Source: Olsenella sp. Marseille-P4559
GTDB taxonomy: Bacteria > Actinomycetota > Coriobacteriia > Coriobacteriales > Atopobiaceae
Reading direction: 5' to 3'
Length of the DNA: 64,000 bases
Assembly: GCF_900605015.1 (NCBI RefSeq)
Contig: NZ_LR027575.1
Location: 302,690 to 366,689, forward strand
The position numbers were made by a program, and so were the translations under genes. Positions 24,822 through 33,845 of the stretch are shown piece by piece. Position 1 is the first letter of the stretch. Each line of letters begins with the position of its first letter. The notes under the pieces are model-generated. The model saw only the letters and a list, made by a program, of their open reading frames with translations, did not search any database and had not been told where the DNA came from.

Positions 24822-25282
24822 GTCGGAGGCGGACAGGCCTTGCCGTGGCAGCCCTGGGGTGCGCGATTGCCCTTGCGGCAGGCACGCTAGCCTGCTGCGG
24901 AGCATTGCGCGTGGATAAAGACGCGGGGCCTTCCCTGGCGGGTGCTCCCATAGGCGGCACCCCTGGGGACCTTGCGTACAGCGAGGCGGTGGAGTCCAAG
25001 GGCTTTGCGAGTGAGACGGAAGACCCCTCCGGCACCAGTGCGGTGCCGGAGGCGGCTGCCAGTCTCGTGCGTGAGTACGAGCAACGCAGTGATTGCGTGC
25101 TTGTGAGGTCTGGCTACCTTGACCTTTCGGGACAGGTCTGGAGCATGGTTGTGGAGGGGGCAGGATGGGTCGACGTGTGCATAGTCCAAGATGCAAACGA
25201 CGGGACAAGCGAGACCAAGGTCATGCACATGGATGTCTCGGAGTGGGCGGCATCCCTCGATGCGCTTGGGTTAGGTGGCTAG
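24818..25282 (+). CDS. Small exported protein in the Tad operon, unknown function
   Basis: 154 aa, start GTG 24818 overlapping the flp stop codon (GTGA), which implies coupling. The N terminus has RRR followed by a hydrophobic stretch LAVAALGCAIALAAGTLACC, so it is a signal peptide or anchor; the Cys pair does not fit a perfect lipobox. The mature part shows no family I recognise (ends EWAASLDALGLGG). Its position between two prepilin-like genes suggests a pilus accessory or minor component exposed at the surface. Confidence 0.75.
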   Translation: MSRRRTGLAVAALGCAIALAAGTLACCGALRVDKDAGPSLAGAPIGGTPGDLAYSEAVESKGFASETEDPSGTSAVPEAAASLVREYEQRSDCVLVRSGYLDLSGQVWSMVVEGAGWVDVCIVQDANDGTSETKVMHMDVSEWAASLDALGLGG

Positions 25283-25473
25283 CCGAGACGCATGGCCAGT
25301 CGACGCTTGAGTACGCACTGGTACTCGTTGCGTTTCTCTCCATGGTGGCGGCACTGGGGCTTGTGTGGCATGCTGCGCGCGACGGCACCCTTGTGCGACT
25401 GGCGACGGATGCTGCGTCGCATGGGGCACCTGCAGACACGGTGTCGTGGCTCCAGGACCTCATGGGGTTCTGA
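25243..25473 (+). CDS. Second Flp/pseudopilin-like small protein
   Basis: About 76 aa if started at GTG 25243, inside the 3' end of the previous gene; ATG 25165 would give 102 aa. The core HGQSTLEYALVLVAFLSMVA is a typical Tad prepilin cleavage and stem segment (Gly before Gln, Glu at +5, hydrophobic helix), followed by a short C-terminal domain. The start is uncertain because there is no strong ribosome-binding site. It probably forms a minor pilin. Confidence 0.72.
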   Translation: MGGIPRCAWVRWLAETHGQSTLEYALVLVAFLSMVAALGLVWHAARDGTLVRLATDAASHGAPADTVSWLQDLMGF

Positions 25474-25474
25474 G

Positions 25475-25978
25475 ATGAGGGCCCGGGGATGGCGTGCGTT
25501 GTGGCGTGACGCGTGCGCTTACGAGAATGGTCAGGCAACCGTCGAGGCGGCAGTCCTTCTTCCCACCGTGATGGTTGTGCTCGCGCTGCTCTTGCAGCCG
25601 GCAATGCTTCTCTACACGCATGCAGTGATGAGCGGGGCCGCCGCGGAGGGAGCCCGCCTCGCCACGACTGCAACTCAAGACGAGGTGGACTCCCTCGTGG
25701 GCGCCTACGCGAGAAGGAGGCTCAGGGCGGTGCCGGACGTTGCCTGCTTCCATGAGGGCGGCCCTGACGCCTGGGATGTGGATGTCGAGCAAAGCGAAGG
25801 TCGCGTGTGCGTGGCAATAGGAGGCCATGCGAGTCCGCTGCCTCTGGTAGGAGTGACTGCGGGGCTGGTTGGCCAGATGGATGAGGAGGGCGTGCTCCTC
25901 TCGGCAATGGCCGAGCGGCGCATGCGCGCCGAGTGGGTTGGGGGTGACTATGATGACTGGATTGCCACATGGGACTGA
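25475..25978 (+). CDS. TadE-like pseudopilin
   Basis: 167 aa, start ATG 25475 just after the previous stop. N-terminal ENGQATVEAAVLLPTVMVVL matches the TadE/TadG prepilin-like segment, with the conserved Glu and a hydrophobic helix at residues about 20-45. The extracytoplasmic remainder (GAAAEGARLATTATQD..) follows. TadE proteins are minor pseudopilins processed by the prepilin peptidase and needed for pilus biogenesis. Confidence 0.85.
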   Translation: MRARGWRALWRDACAYENGQATVEAAVLLPTVMVVLALLLQPAMLLYTHAVMSGAAAEGARLATTATQDEVDSLVGAYARRRLRAVPDVACFHEGGPDAWDVDVEQSEGRVCVAIGGHASPLPLVGVTAGLVGQMDEEGVLLSAMAERRMRAEWVGGDYDDWIATWD

Positions 25979-28046
25979 CAACATGGCGCCTGGCGCCATC
26001 GAAGCACCAGCAAGGCCGCGCTTAGGCCTCTCGCTTTTCTTGGACGACGAGGGCGGCTACACCACGGTTGCCGTGGCGGTGGCGCTGCTTGTGAGCATAT
26101 CGCTCGTCTTTGCGGCTGCGTCTGCAGAATGGGTGATGGTTCGCTCGTACGAGGTCCAGCCCGTGGCAGATGCCGCCGCGACAGCCGGGGCAAATGCCGT
26201 GGCGGCCTATACCACCATTGCACGGGTGCTCGACGCCTGCGTGCTCAGTCTGGGCCTTCTTGGGGTGACAGTCTTCGGCGCGGGCCTTGTGCTCTCGTGC
26301 ATCCCTGCGGCTGGAGCCTTTGGGGGCAGCGTCTGCGAAGCGGGGAAGGATATCCTCGATGCGCGACGGGATTTCGCACGAAGCTCAGCGGAGGGACTCG
26401 AACGCCTTGAGAAGGTCCTGCCTGCGGTCGTGGTCGCCAATTCCGCCGCCTGCGTCGCAGAGAACGCCCATGCCCAAGGGTTGCCCTACGTTGGTTGTGC
26501 GGTGCCGTTCCCAACGGAGTCCAAGTCGGACTTCTCGTCGCTTGCTGCCGAGCTGTCATCGGAGGAGATGGAAAAAGACGCCGAGGAGCTGCGAGAACTT
26601 GCGGAGCAGGCAGACGAGGCCAAGGCTCTTGCCGACGAGGCTCGCCAGCGTGGGTGGATGGCGGATTGCGGGAGCACTCCCTACTGTCTTGAGGAACGCG
26701 CCTCCAAGCTCGCTGGCCTCCCAGGTGAGAGTAACCCTCACTACTCAAATGCAGAGGCGTGGAGCTTTGGCGCGCCTCTGCTGCGGTCCCGTGCGTACTA
26801 CGCCGCCCGTGCCGCGCAGGAGAAGCCCCTGAATGCGTCGGTGGACGAGCTCACGAACTCCGCTGCCCGATCCGCCTTTTATGGCTATGCGCTCGGGGTG
26901 GTACGCAGCGGTGTCTATGTGGAGCATGAGGATGGCTCAGTCGAGATTGATCTTCCGGGCCTCCCACACAACGCCGAGGAGACCAAGGCGTGCGCACTCT
27001 ACACCGACGACCTCTGGCCCTGTAGCAATGAGTCTTCGGGGACGGTCCTTCATGCCTCGTCCGCGTGCCCGGCGGCAACAGGCCCTTCGGCTGGCTATGC
27101 CTCCCTCGAGGACCTTGATGCAGGCACGGTGACACGGTGCGAGACCTGCGGCATGGACCTTTCTGCTATGGGTTCGGTTGCGGCCGCGTCGACCTCCACG
27201 TCCAATGGCTTCGAGCACTACTGGCGGGAGATTGTCGAAGCGTCGGAGGACTACGAAGATGCACGTAACCGTCAGGCAGAGGCTGAGAGCGACCTGCGTG
27301 ACAAGGCGGAAGACGCACACGGCGCCTTCGAGCGCGCCCTCGACCAGCTTTCGGTCGTGCGGCCACGGATATGCCCTCCGGGTGCCTGGGGCTGCGTCGC
27401 CGTAGTCGCCAGGGCCGAGGCCACGACTGTGCCTACGGAGCTTACGGCGGCCTTCCTTTCCTCGGGCGAGCTCCCTGCAGGCGCTGCGGTCTCGGCAGCC
27501 GCGCTTGCGCCGGATGAATCCACGGCCGAGAACAACGTGCTGGCCAGCTTCTTCGATGGTGTGACCTCGCAGGGATCGGGCTCTGTCTTGGGCGGTGCCC
27601 TCGACGGAGTCTGCGGGCTCTGGGGACGCCTGTTGGTGGGGTATGGCTCAAAGTACGAGTCAGTTTCGTCCTCGGTGACGGGTTTTCTCGACGGCCTTGA
27701 TGGGGTCTTCGGGGGAACGGTGGGGTCATGGCTGCGCGGCAAGATCAAGGAGACCGTCACCGCTTGCGGGTTCGAACCCGTGGACATGAGGCTCATGAAG
27801 CCCGTACTTGTAGGGTGGACGCGCGTTCTCGACCAGTCCGGGTACGACGCCGCCGGCAAGGTGCGACAGATGGTCGAGGCACTTCCCGCAGGGGCGAGCT
27901 CGTACGACCTTGCAAAGACGCTGGGTGTGTGGGCGGCCGATTCGCTCGGCCATGGTGAGATTACGGTGGCCGAACTCTCGATTCCGGGGACAGACATCTC
28001 GATCCCGCTCACCATCAGGCTCGATGACCTCTTGGGGTCACCATGA
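25950..28046 (+). CDS. Large TadG-like pilus-associated protein
   Basis: About 698 aa if started at the ATG-ATG pair 25950/25953 (GGGGGTG upstream); ATG 25983 is an alternative. An N-terminal membrane helix with Tad character (DEGGYTTVAVAVALLVSISL) precedes a very long extracytoplasmic region. That region has a predicted coiled-coil stretch rich in Glu/Ala (EEMEKDAEELRELAEQADEA, near residue 200) and several Cys pairs (e.g. CETCGMDL). The gene overlaps its neighbours on both sides. It could be the adhesive tip or a wall-spanning component. Family assignment is by position and N terminus only. Confidence 0.72.
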   Translation: MMTGLPHGTDNMAPGAIEAPARPRLGLSLFLDDEGGYTTVAVAVALLVSISLVFAAASAEWVMVRSYEVQPVADAAATAGANAVAAYTTIARVLDACVLSLGLLGVTVFGAGLVLSCIPAAGAFGGSVCEAGKDILDARRDFARSSAEGLERLEKVLPAVVVANSAACVAENAHAQGLPYVGCAVPFPTESKSDFSSLAAELSSEEMEKDAEELRELAEQADEAKALADEARQRGWMADCGSTPYCLEERASKLAGLPGESNPHYSNAEAWSFGAPLLRSRAYYAARAAQEKPLNASVDELTNSAARSAFYGYALGVVRSGVYVEHEDGSVEIDLPGLPHNAEETKACALYTDDLWPCSNESSGTVLHASSACPAATGPSAGYASLEDLDAGTVTRCETCGMDLSAMGSVAAASTSTSNGFEHYWREIVEASEDYEDARNRQAEAESDLRDKAEDAHGAFERALDQLSVVRPRICPPGAWGCVAVVARAEATTVPTELTAAFLSSGELPAGAAVSAAALAPDESTAENNVLASFFDGVTSQGSGSVLGGALDGVCGLWGRLLVGYGSKYESVSSSVTGFLDGLDGVFGGTVGSWLRGKIKETVTACGFEPVDMRLMKPVLVGWTRVLDQSGYDAAGKVRQMVEALPAGASSYDLAKTLGVWAADSLGHGEITVAELSIPGTDISIPLTIRLDDLLGSP

Positions 28047-28549
28047 GCGGGATGAGGAGGTGTGCGGCCTGTGGGCGTCAGCGCGTTGGGAGTCCAGGCA
28101 AGCAATCCGGGCAGATGACTGTGGAGCTTGCCGTTCTCGTACCCGTGATCATCGTGGTTGCCCTGATTGTGGTGAATCTCATGGAGTTCGTGGACGCCTG
28201 CGCGGCGTTTGATCGCCTGAGTCTCGACGAGGTCATCGCCGAAGGCGTTTCCCCAGCAGGGGAGCAGAGCATGACGGCTTCGGTCGCTGCGGTCGAGGAG
28301 GCCCTTCGCTCCGCGCTGGGCCGGGAGGAACGCTGTGACGTTGAGGTGCGAGCGGAGCGTGTCGTTGCGGGGGAGGGCGAGCGGCTTCTTTCGGTAGCCC
28401 CGCTCCTCACGCGCTACACCTGCACGCTTGTGTTTCGACCATGGCCCAGAGAGCTTCGGCTTCCGGGCATCACGTACGTCGCTCCGCTTGAGTTGCGGCA
28501 CGAGCGAACGCTCGTTATCGATAGGTACCGACCGGGGGTGGTGGTCTGA
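28043..28549 (+). CDS. TadE-family pseudopilin
   Basis: 168 aa, start ATG 28043 overlapping the previous stop (ATGA). A Cys pair near the N terminus (CAACG) is followed by SGQMTVELAVLVPVIIVVAL, the TadE signature of Gly-Gln then Glu and a hydrophobic helix. The rest is soluble and outside the membrane. The stop overlaps the next ATG (TGATG). Confidence 0.82.
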   Translation: MSGMRRCAACGRQRVGSPGKQSGQMTVELAVLVPVIIVVALIVVNLMEFVDACAAFDRLSLDEVIAEGVSPAGEQSMTASVAAVEEALRSALGREERCDVEVRAERVVAGEGERLLSVAPLLTRYTCTLVFRPWPRELRLPGITYVAPLELRHERTLVIDRYRPGVVV

Positions 28550-28971
28550 TGAGGTGGATGTGCGTCGAGATGGAGAGCCCGACAGTCGAGCAGGACTCGC
28601 CTGCGTTGGGGTTCAGGGTCCTCTCATCATGGGTTGAGAAACTCATAGGTCTTCTCGGAACCGGGCCGTCTGCGCTGCCTGTGGCACTCATGAGGTGCGG
28701 CTCGATTCATACGTATGGGATGGCGTATCCCATTGACGTTGCGATTGTGGGAAAGTGCGGAGAGGTGCTCGCCTCCGTGCGGGCGCTGCGGCCAGGGCAT
28801 GTCCTCTCCTGTGCCGAGGGGTTCTGTGTCTTCGAACGCCCTGCAAGTCCCTGTCCGTGGCCGGGTGTGGGAGAGACGCTGCGAGTCGCCTCGCTCTCGT
28901 TTGTTCCCCGGCGTGCGGCGCAGCGGTGCGCTGGGCTTCTTGAGCCTGTAAGGGAGGTGATTGGGTCATGA
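28549..28971 (+). CDS. DUF192-family protein in the Tad operon
   Basis: 140 aa, start ATG 28549. Matches DUF192 (COG1430): MRCGSIHTYGMAYPIDVAIV and GKCGEVLASVRALRPGHVLS. Usual family proteins carry a signal peptide, but this one has none. DUF192 members commonly sit in Tad/Flp loci, including in actinobacteria, yet have no assigned biochemical role. The four-base overlap (ATGA) with the following gene supports operon membership. Confidence 0.85.
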   Translation: MRWMCVEMESPTVEQDSPALGFRVLSSWVEKLIGLLGTGPSALPVALMRCGSIHTYGMAYPIDVAIVGKCGEVLASVRALRPGHVLSCAEGFCVFERPASPCPWPGVGETLRVASLSFVPRRAAQRCAGLLEPVREVIGS

Positions 28972-29618
28972 AGGCGTACAAGACAAAGGTGTGCCCCCGT
29001 TGCGGCGAGGTGCTTTTTGCCGACATGCACGTGTGCTACGGATGTCTGTACGAGTTCCCTGCCGAACAGGATGGCGCGGCAACACGCGATAGCGAGAAGC
29101 CCGTGGAAGGGGAGACGGGCGCAGCCTCGCAATACGCTGAGCTACCCGAGCTTAGGGAGGACGAGCCATTCCTGTGGGATGCCGGGCTTTCCCCGATGGA
29201 GTCGGCTCCGGGGTGGGAGGACGACACCTTGGACCTTTCCGTCGCTGACAGCCCAACCGACGCAGGCACAGGCGGCCCACGCGACGCAGGCGTGGAGACC
29301 TCGCCACCTCCTAGCGAGATCCTCTGCTGGGTGCGCACGCCATCTGCCGACGTGCGGCTGCCCATACCCGAGAAGGGCCTCGTTCTAGGCCGTGACTCCA
29401 CGAGCGACGTCGTTCTCCACTCCCGTGCCGTGTCTCGCTCGCATGTGCGAATACTCCCTGCGGGAGAGGGCGAGAAGGGAATGCGTGTTGTAGACCTGGG
29501 GGCCACTAACCCGGCAACGTTCTCCGGAAGGGAGGTGAGAGGGGAGGTTCTCGTCCCACTTGGTTGGACAGTCTCTGTCTGTGGCACTTTCGTCACGGCG
29601 GTGCAGGCCGAGTTGTGA
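28968..29618 (+). CDS. Zinc-ribbon/FHA-domain protein
   Basis: 216 aa, start ATG 28968. An N-terminal zinc ribbon (CPRCGEV, then CYGCLYEF) is followed by an acidic, low-complexity linker and a C-terminal FHA domain: LVLGRDSTSDVVLHS, then VSRSHVRI, with the Gly-Arg and Ser-x-x-His of phosphothreonine binding. The protein is cytoplasmic. It suggests Ser/Thr-kinase control of the Tad machine or of its regulator, though no kinase gene is in this window. Confidence 0.88.
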   Translation: MKAYKTKVCPRCGEVLFADMHVCYGCLYEFPAEQDGAATRDSEKPVEGETGAASQYAELPELREDEPFLWDAGLSPMESAPGWEDDTLDLSVADSPTDAGTGGPRDAGVETSPPPSEILCWVRTPSADVRLPIPEKGLVLGRDSTSDVVLHSRAVSRSHVRILPAGEGEKGMRVVDLGATNPATFSGREVRGEVLVPLGWTVSVCGTFVTAVQAEL

Positions 29619-29685
29619 CCTGCGCTCTGCTATTCTGGGGTCGCGATGCCACAGGATTTTCCACAACCATGCATTGGGGGACTCT

Positions 29686-31695
29686 ATGAGAGACCGGCGC
29701 CCTGTTTGTGCCTCAAGATATCACCGGCTATTGCTTCTCACCTTGTCGCTGCTCACGCTGCTCTTTGCTGTAGCGCTTGGTGTCACTCCGGCACGGGCAG
29801 ACGACTACAGCATGACGAAGACAAACATCAACGCGAGCCTGGACATAGCCGGAAAGCTCACTGTGACCGAGGTGCGCACCTTCGACTTCGACGGAGACTT
29901 CCATGGTGTCTACTGGAAGATTCCCAAGGGGAAGAACAGCTCCAACGGGCGCACGGTGAGCGTGCAGGTGGAAGGTGCGGGCGTGGTCGAGGGCGGCAAT
30001 GCCCGACTGTTCACGGAGACCACCTCGGGTGCGAACGAGACGTACTCAATCACCGATATGGGGTCGTATCTGCAGGTGAAGCTCTACTCTGCCCAGAGCG
30101 ACACCACGACACAGTTCTTCATTATCTACGTTGCCGACGGCATTGCCACGCGCTGGTCTGACACGGGGGAACTGTACTGGAAGTTCGTCTCGGACGGCTG
30201 GGACGTCGAGTCGCAAAACGTCACCTGCACCGTCACGCTACCCGTACCCGAGGGGGAGTCGGTCAAGGCGGGAGACAACGTTCGCGCCTGGGGACACGGC
30301 CCGCTGGATGCAAGCCTGTCTTTTGATGGGAATGAGGTTGTCTACACAGTCCCAGGAGTTGGCTCCAGCGAGTACGCCGAGGCTCGCATCGCGTTCCCCG
30401 CAAGCTGGATCTCCGACTGTCCCGAGACGTCGGGTACCATGCTGAGCTCCATCCTTTCGGAGGAGCAGAAGAACGCTGACGAGGCGAACGCCCGCCGCGC
30501 TGCGGCACGCTTTGCCCTGTACGGCTTGACGGTTGCCTGTCTTGCCGTTGCGGTTGCTGCGATTGCGGCTGCCGTTATCGCAAAACGCAAGTACAAGGAG
30601 ACCCACACCGCGCAGTTCGATGACGATTACTTCCGTGACGTCCCCACGGGAGACCACCCTGCTGTCCTTGCAATGCTCGTCTCGGATGAAGATCCGGGCT
30701 CTGAGGCGCTCACCTCATCCCTCATGCGCCTTACCGACGAGCATGTCGTCAAGCTCGACAAGGTCAAGTTGGAAAAGAAGAGGATGTTTGGCTCGAAGCA
30801 GGTGGATGACTACCGTGCGTCGCTCGTGGGAGAGGTGCCCGAGCCAACGATGGGGACGGCCCAGGAGCGCAAGTCTGCCCGATGCGTTGACCTTGAAACC
30901 AAGAAGTTCCTCTTCAAGCAGCTCGCAGGTAAGATCGAGCCGCCGGATGATCCCTCGTATACTGGACACGAGCCGGCGCTCTACTTCTCTACCATCAAGG
31001 ATTACGCAAAGAGGTCTTCCGAGAAGTACGCAAAGGCCTACGAGTCTTGGCAGGGCACCATCAAGGGCGAGTACCTCCGACGCTTCTCGGGCAATGGCTC
31101 TCTCAAGGGGACTGGTCGAGGAACTGCGCTTGCGCTCGGTTCGCTCTCGATCTTGGCAGCCATTCTCGAGGTGTTCGTCGTGGGCGTCTGGTTCGGCGGT
31201 GACCCTCTTCTCGTCCTTCCGGTCGCTGCCATCTGTGGCGTTTGCGGTGCGATTACCCTATTCATGATGAGCGAGAACCATATGAAGGACATCAGCCTGG
31301 AGGCCGTCGAGGCAAAGGCTAAGGTCATCGCCCTTAAGCGCTGGCTTACGGAGTTCACCCGCCTTGAGGAGGCGGTACCGGGTGACGTTATCCTCTGGAA
31401 CCGCCTGCTGGTGATGGCGGTGGCGCTTGGCGTTGCAGATGAGGTCATTGAGCAGCTCAAGATGGTGAAGCCCGAGATTATCGACAATCCGGACTTCATG
31501 CCGGTCTACTACTGGTACTACGTTGGCCGGTCCGATATGGCCTCTCCCGCGGATGTCTTTACCAGTGCTGTTCACGAGGCCTCGGTTGCTGCGATTGCAA
31601 GATCCTCCGACTCAAGTGGCGGCGGCTTTGGCGGCGGCTTCTCGTCCGGCGGTGGCGGCGGCTTTGGCGGTGGCGGCGGAGGAGGTGCCTTCTAG
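29686..31695 (+). CDS. DUF2207 membrane protein with Gly-rich C terminus
   Basis: 669 aa, start ATG 29686 (ATTGGGGG upstream). Cleavable signal peptide (LLLLTLSLLTLLFAVALG, cleavage after PARA), an extracellular DUF2207 beta domain (residues about 45-255), a membrane helix near 273-303, a cytoplasmic part, two further helices near 478-530, and a tail dominated by Gly/Ser/Phe (GGGFGGGFSSGGGGGFGGGG). This is the standard layout of a widespread but uncharacterised membrane family. It starts 67 bp after the FHA gene and may be a separate unit. Confidence 0.9.
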   Translation: MRDRRPVCASRYHRLLLLTLSLLTLLFAVALGVTPARADDYSMTKTNINASLDIAGKLTVTEVRTFDFDGDFHGVYWKIPKGKNSSNGRTVSVQVEGAGVVEGGNARLFTETTSGANETYSITDMGSYLQVKLYSAQSDTTTQFFIIYVADGIATRWSDTGELYWKFVSDGWDVESQNVTCTVTLPVPEGESVKAGDNVRAWGHGPLDASLSFDGNEVVYTVPGVGSSEYAEARIAFPASWISDCPETSGTMLSSILSEEQKNADEANARRAAARFALYGLTVACLAVAVAAIAAAVIAKRKYKETHTAQFDDDYFRDVPTGDHPAVLAMLVSDEDPGSEALTSSLMRLTDEHVVKLDKVKLEKKRMFGSKQVDDYRASLVGEVPEPTMGTAQERKSARCVDLETKKFLFKQLAGKIEPPDDPSYTGHEPALYFSTIKDYAKRSSEKYAKAYESWQGTIKGEYLRRFSGNGSLKGTGRGTALALGSLSILAAILEVFVVGVWFGGDPLLVLPVAAICGVCGAITLFMMSENHMKDISLEAVEAKAKVIALKRWLTEFTRLEEAVPGDVILWNRLLVMAVALGVADEVIEQLKMVKPEIIDNPDFMPVYYWYYVGRSDMASPADVFTSAVHEASVAAIARSSDSSGGGFGGGFSSGGGGGFGGGGGGGAF

Positions 31696-31871
31696 CGGCA
31701 TCAGCTCGCCTCGCCGACTTCTTTTCGTCAACCCGTGCGGGCACGTGCATCAGAGCATTACCCAACAGAAAGTGCTTCTCTCGTATGAGTTTGGGGTTCT
31801 CTTGGCTCTGGCTCGTGGAGCCTCTTGGAATCGAATATCATCAGTGCGGACTACTTGAGTGCGTGCCGAAC

Positions 31872-31900
31872 GCCCCGGTGCAAGATATGCGGGGCATTTG
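31872..31900 (+). terminator. Possible weak terminator after the DUF2207 gene
   Basis: GCCCCG (31872-31877) pairs with CGGGGC (31890-31895), followed by ATTT. The stem is short. The rest of the 31696-31969 gap shows nothing recognisable. Confidence 0.3.
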
Positions 31901-31969
31901 GCATGAATGCGGTCAACTAGTAGGCGTGTGCGCGCTGCTGCTGCACTGGTGGCAGCTGAAGGGAGAGAA

Positions 31970-33175
31970 ATGTATAACGTGCGCGAGATCAACAAGGATA
32001 CGTGGTGGCTAGGCGCATCCGATCGCAGGATTCAGCTGTTTGAGAACACCCATCCGGTCCCCAATGGCATGTCATACAACAACTTCATCATCATGGACGA
32101 GAAGACCTGCCTTCTCGATGGCGTGGACGAGTCCGTCTCTCGCCAGTTCGAGGAGAACCTCGCGCACGTCCTGAACGGCCGCACCCTTGACTATCTCGTG
32201 ATTGATCACATGGAGCCCGACCACTGCGCCGTTATTCCAGATCTTGTCCAAAGGTGGCCCAACCTCAAGCTTGTGGGAACCCCCAAGACCTTCGATCTTA
32301 TCCGCCAGTTCCACGGATTTGACCCCGAGCCCCATGCCATCAAGGTCAAGGAAGGCGACACCCTCTCCCTGGGTCGGCATACCCTTCAGTTTGTCCTTGC
32401 CCCCATGGTTCACTGGCCTGAGGTCATGGTGACCTTCGACCAGCTCACGGGCACGCTCTTCTCAGCAGATGCCTTTGGCGGCTTTGGTGCCATAGGTGGT
32501 GCCATCTTTGCCGACGAGGTTGACTGGGAGCGTGACTGGGCCGACGAGGCGCGTCGCTACTACGCCAACATCGTGGGCAAGTACGGTCCTCAGGTTGCCT
32601 CGCTACTCAAGAAGGTCTCGAAGCTCGACATCAAGGAGATTGCTCCCCTGCACGCGCACATTTGGCGTCGCGACTTTGACCAGATTCTTTCTCTCTATGC
32701 CAAGTGGGCAGCATATGAGCCCGAGGACAACTCCGTTGTCATCTACTACGGCTCGATCTATGGCGGAACCGCCAACGCTGCGGACATTCTCTCTGTCAAA
32801 CTGGCCGAGGCGGGTGTCCACAACGTGCGCGTTTACGATGTCTCCAAGACCTCTGTCTCGGAGCTGGTCTCCCAGGCATTCCGTTCGCCGACGCTGGTCT
32901 TTGCTTCTGCGACGTACAACATGGGCATCTTTGACGGCATGCGCGAGCTTCTCGAGGACCTTGCCGCCCACGCGATGAAGAACCGTACCGTGGGCGTGAT
33001 TTACAACGGCTCGTGGGCCCCGCAGGCCGGGCATCTCATGCTCGACGCCATCCAGAAGATGAAGGGCATGGAGATTCTCGATCCGCACGTGCACGTGACC
33101 TCTGTGGTGGACGGGTCCGCGCTTGAAGAGCTTGACGCGCTTGCCGCGGCGATTGTGAAAAAGCTTGGCAAGTAG
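31970..33175 (+). CDS. fprA: Flavodiiron protein (FprA family)
   Basis: Oxygen or nitric-oxide reductase that protects anaerobes, using a di-iron centre and FMN. 401 aa, start ATG 31970 with GGGAGAG upstream. The beta-lactamase-like domain keeps the iron ligands: HMEPDH near residue 80, His in MVHWPE, Asp in LFSADAFG and His in PLHAHIWR. The C-terminal flavodoxin domain has the FMN loop YYGSIYGGTANAA. There is no rubredoxin fusion. It stands alone and ends at a strong terminator. Confidence 0.95.
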   Translation: MYNVREINKDTWWLGASDRRIQLFENTHPVPNGMSYNNFIIMDEKTCLLDGVDESVSRQFEENLAHVLNGRTLDYLVIDHMEPDHCAVIPDLVQRWPNLKLVGTPKTFDLIRQFHGFDPEPHAIKVKEGDTLSLGRHTLQFVLAPMVHWPEVMVTFDQLTGTLFSADAFGGFGAIGGAIFADEVDWERDWADEARRYYANIVGKYGPQVASLLKKVSKLDIKEIAPLHAHIWRRDFDQILSLYAKWAAYEPEDNSVVIYYGSIYGGTANAADILSVKLAEAGVHNVRVYDVSKTSVSELVSQAFRSPTLVFASATYNMGIFDGMRELLEDLAAHAMKNRTVGVIYNGSWAPQAGHLMLDAIQKMKGMEILDPHVHVTSVVDGSALEELDALAAAIVKKLGK

Positions 33176-33201
33176 GGAAGTCTAGGGCTGCATGATAGAC
33201 G

Positions 33202-33237
33202 GCGGGGCTCCGGATAACCCGGAGTCCCGCATCTTTT
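33202..33237 (+). terminator. Rho-independent terminator of the flavodiiron gene
   Basis: GC-rich stem GCGGGGCTCCGG (33202-33213) against CCCGGAGTCCCGC (33218-33230), then ATCTTTT. Confidence 0.88.
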
Positions 33238-33606
33238 GTGCTGGGGCATTGCGGAGAGAGCAGCTAATGCCGCCGAAGAAGATGAGGCTTTGGGGTCGAG
33301 CGGAACTTTTGAGAGAGCCGAGGGGTCAGGCAATCTCTCCATATGTCATCTAGTGCCGTATGGCAGACAGCCATGTGACTGCCTGCCGGGTTTGTACGGA
33401 TGGGAGCGAACCGCTTGCCGACCCGTATGACTCCCAAGGTCGTGACGTCTCTCAGCGGTATATGCGGGCACCGAGGCAAGCAGGTGCCCTACCAGAAAAC
33501 CAGCGCGGACGCTCTGGGCAGAGGTTGTGGAGGTTACCGGCGAGGGCGAGAGGCGCATGCGCTCCCGGCCGACAAGCGCTCTTGGGACCCCTTATCAAAA
33601 TTCGAA
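33238..33606. other. Gene-free stretch between fprA and the integrative element
   Basis: About 370 bp with only short unlikely ORFs on both strands. I see no RNA gene or clear repeat. It is chromosomal flank adjoining the attL site. Confidence 0.5.
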
Positions 33607-33637
33607 GCCCCGCATCGCTTTTTCGCAGATGCGGGGC
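33607..33637 (-). terminator. Original tRNA-Phe terminator, left behind at attL
   Basis: GCCCCGCAT (33607-33615) pairs perfectly with ATGCGGGGC (33629-33637). On the minus strand it follows the tRNA 3' fragment and runs into TTCGAATTTT. It is the ancestral terminator of the tRNA gene before insertion. Confidence 0.75.
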
Positions 33638-33646
33638 CTAATTCAC

Positions 33647-33693
33647 TGGTGGCGGGGAAGGGAATCGAACCCCTGACACGGGGATTTTCAGTC
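33647..33693 (-). repeat. attL: 3' fragment of tRNA-Phe (47 bp)
   Basis: Identical to the last 47 nt of the intact tRNA-Phe (positions 30-76, including CCA). Identity stops at 33693. The 5' half is missing, so this copy is not a gene. Confidence 0.92.
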
Positions 33694-33845
33694 ACTTGTG
33701 CCAACGGGACCCGCGAAATCTAAGAACGAATCAGCAGGTATTTATGGTATGTCTGGACACTGAGGAACCAAAGTCCCATACTATTTGGTGTACACATGGT
33801 GTACAGCGTGGTGTACACGGGTTCAGACACCTGATTGGGGGTGCG

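Noticed and set aside
33647-33693. A second tRNA-Phe gene
   Set aside because: Only the 3' 47 nt are present; D-arm and 5' acceptor strand are missing.
33696-33845. N-terminal extension of the integrase
   Set aside because: It would overlap the att region, has no ribosome-binding site and no family similarity; ATG 33846 fits better.
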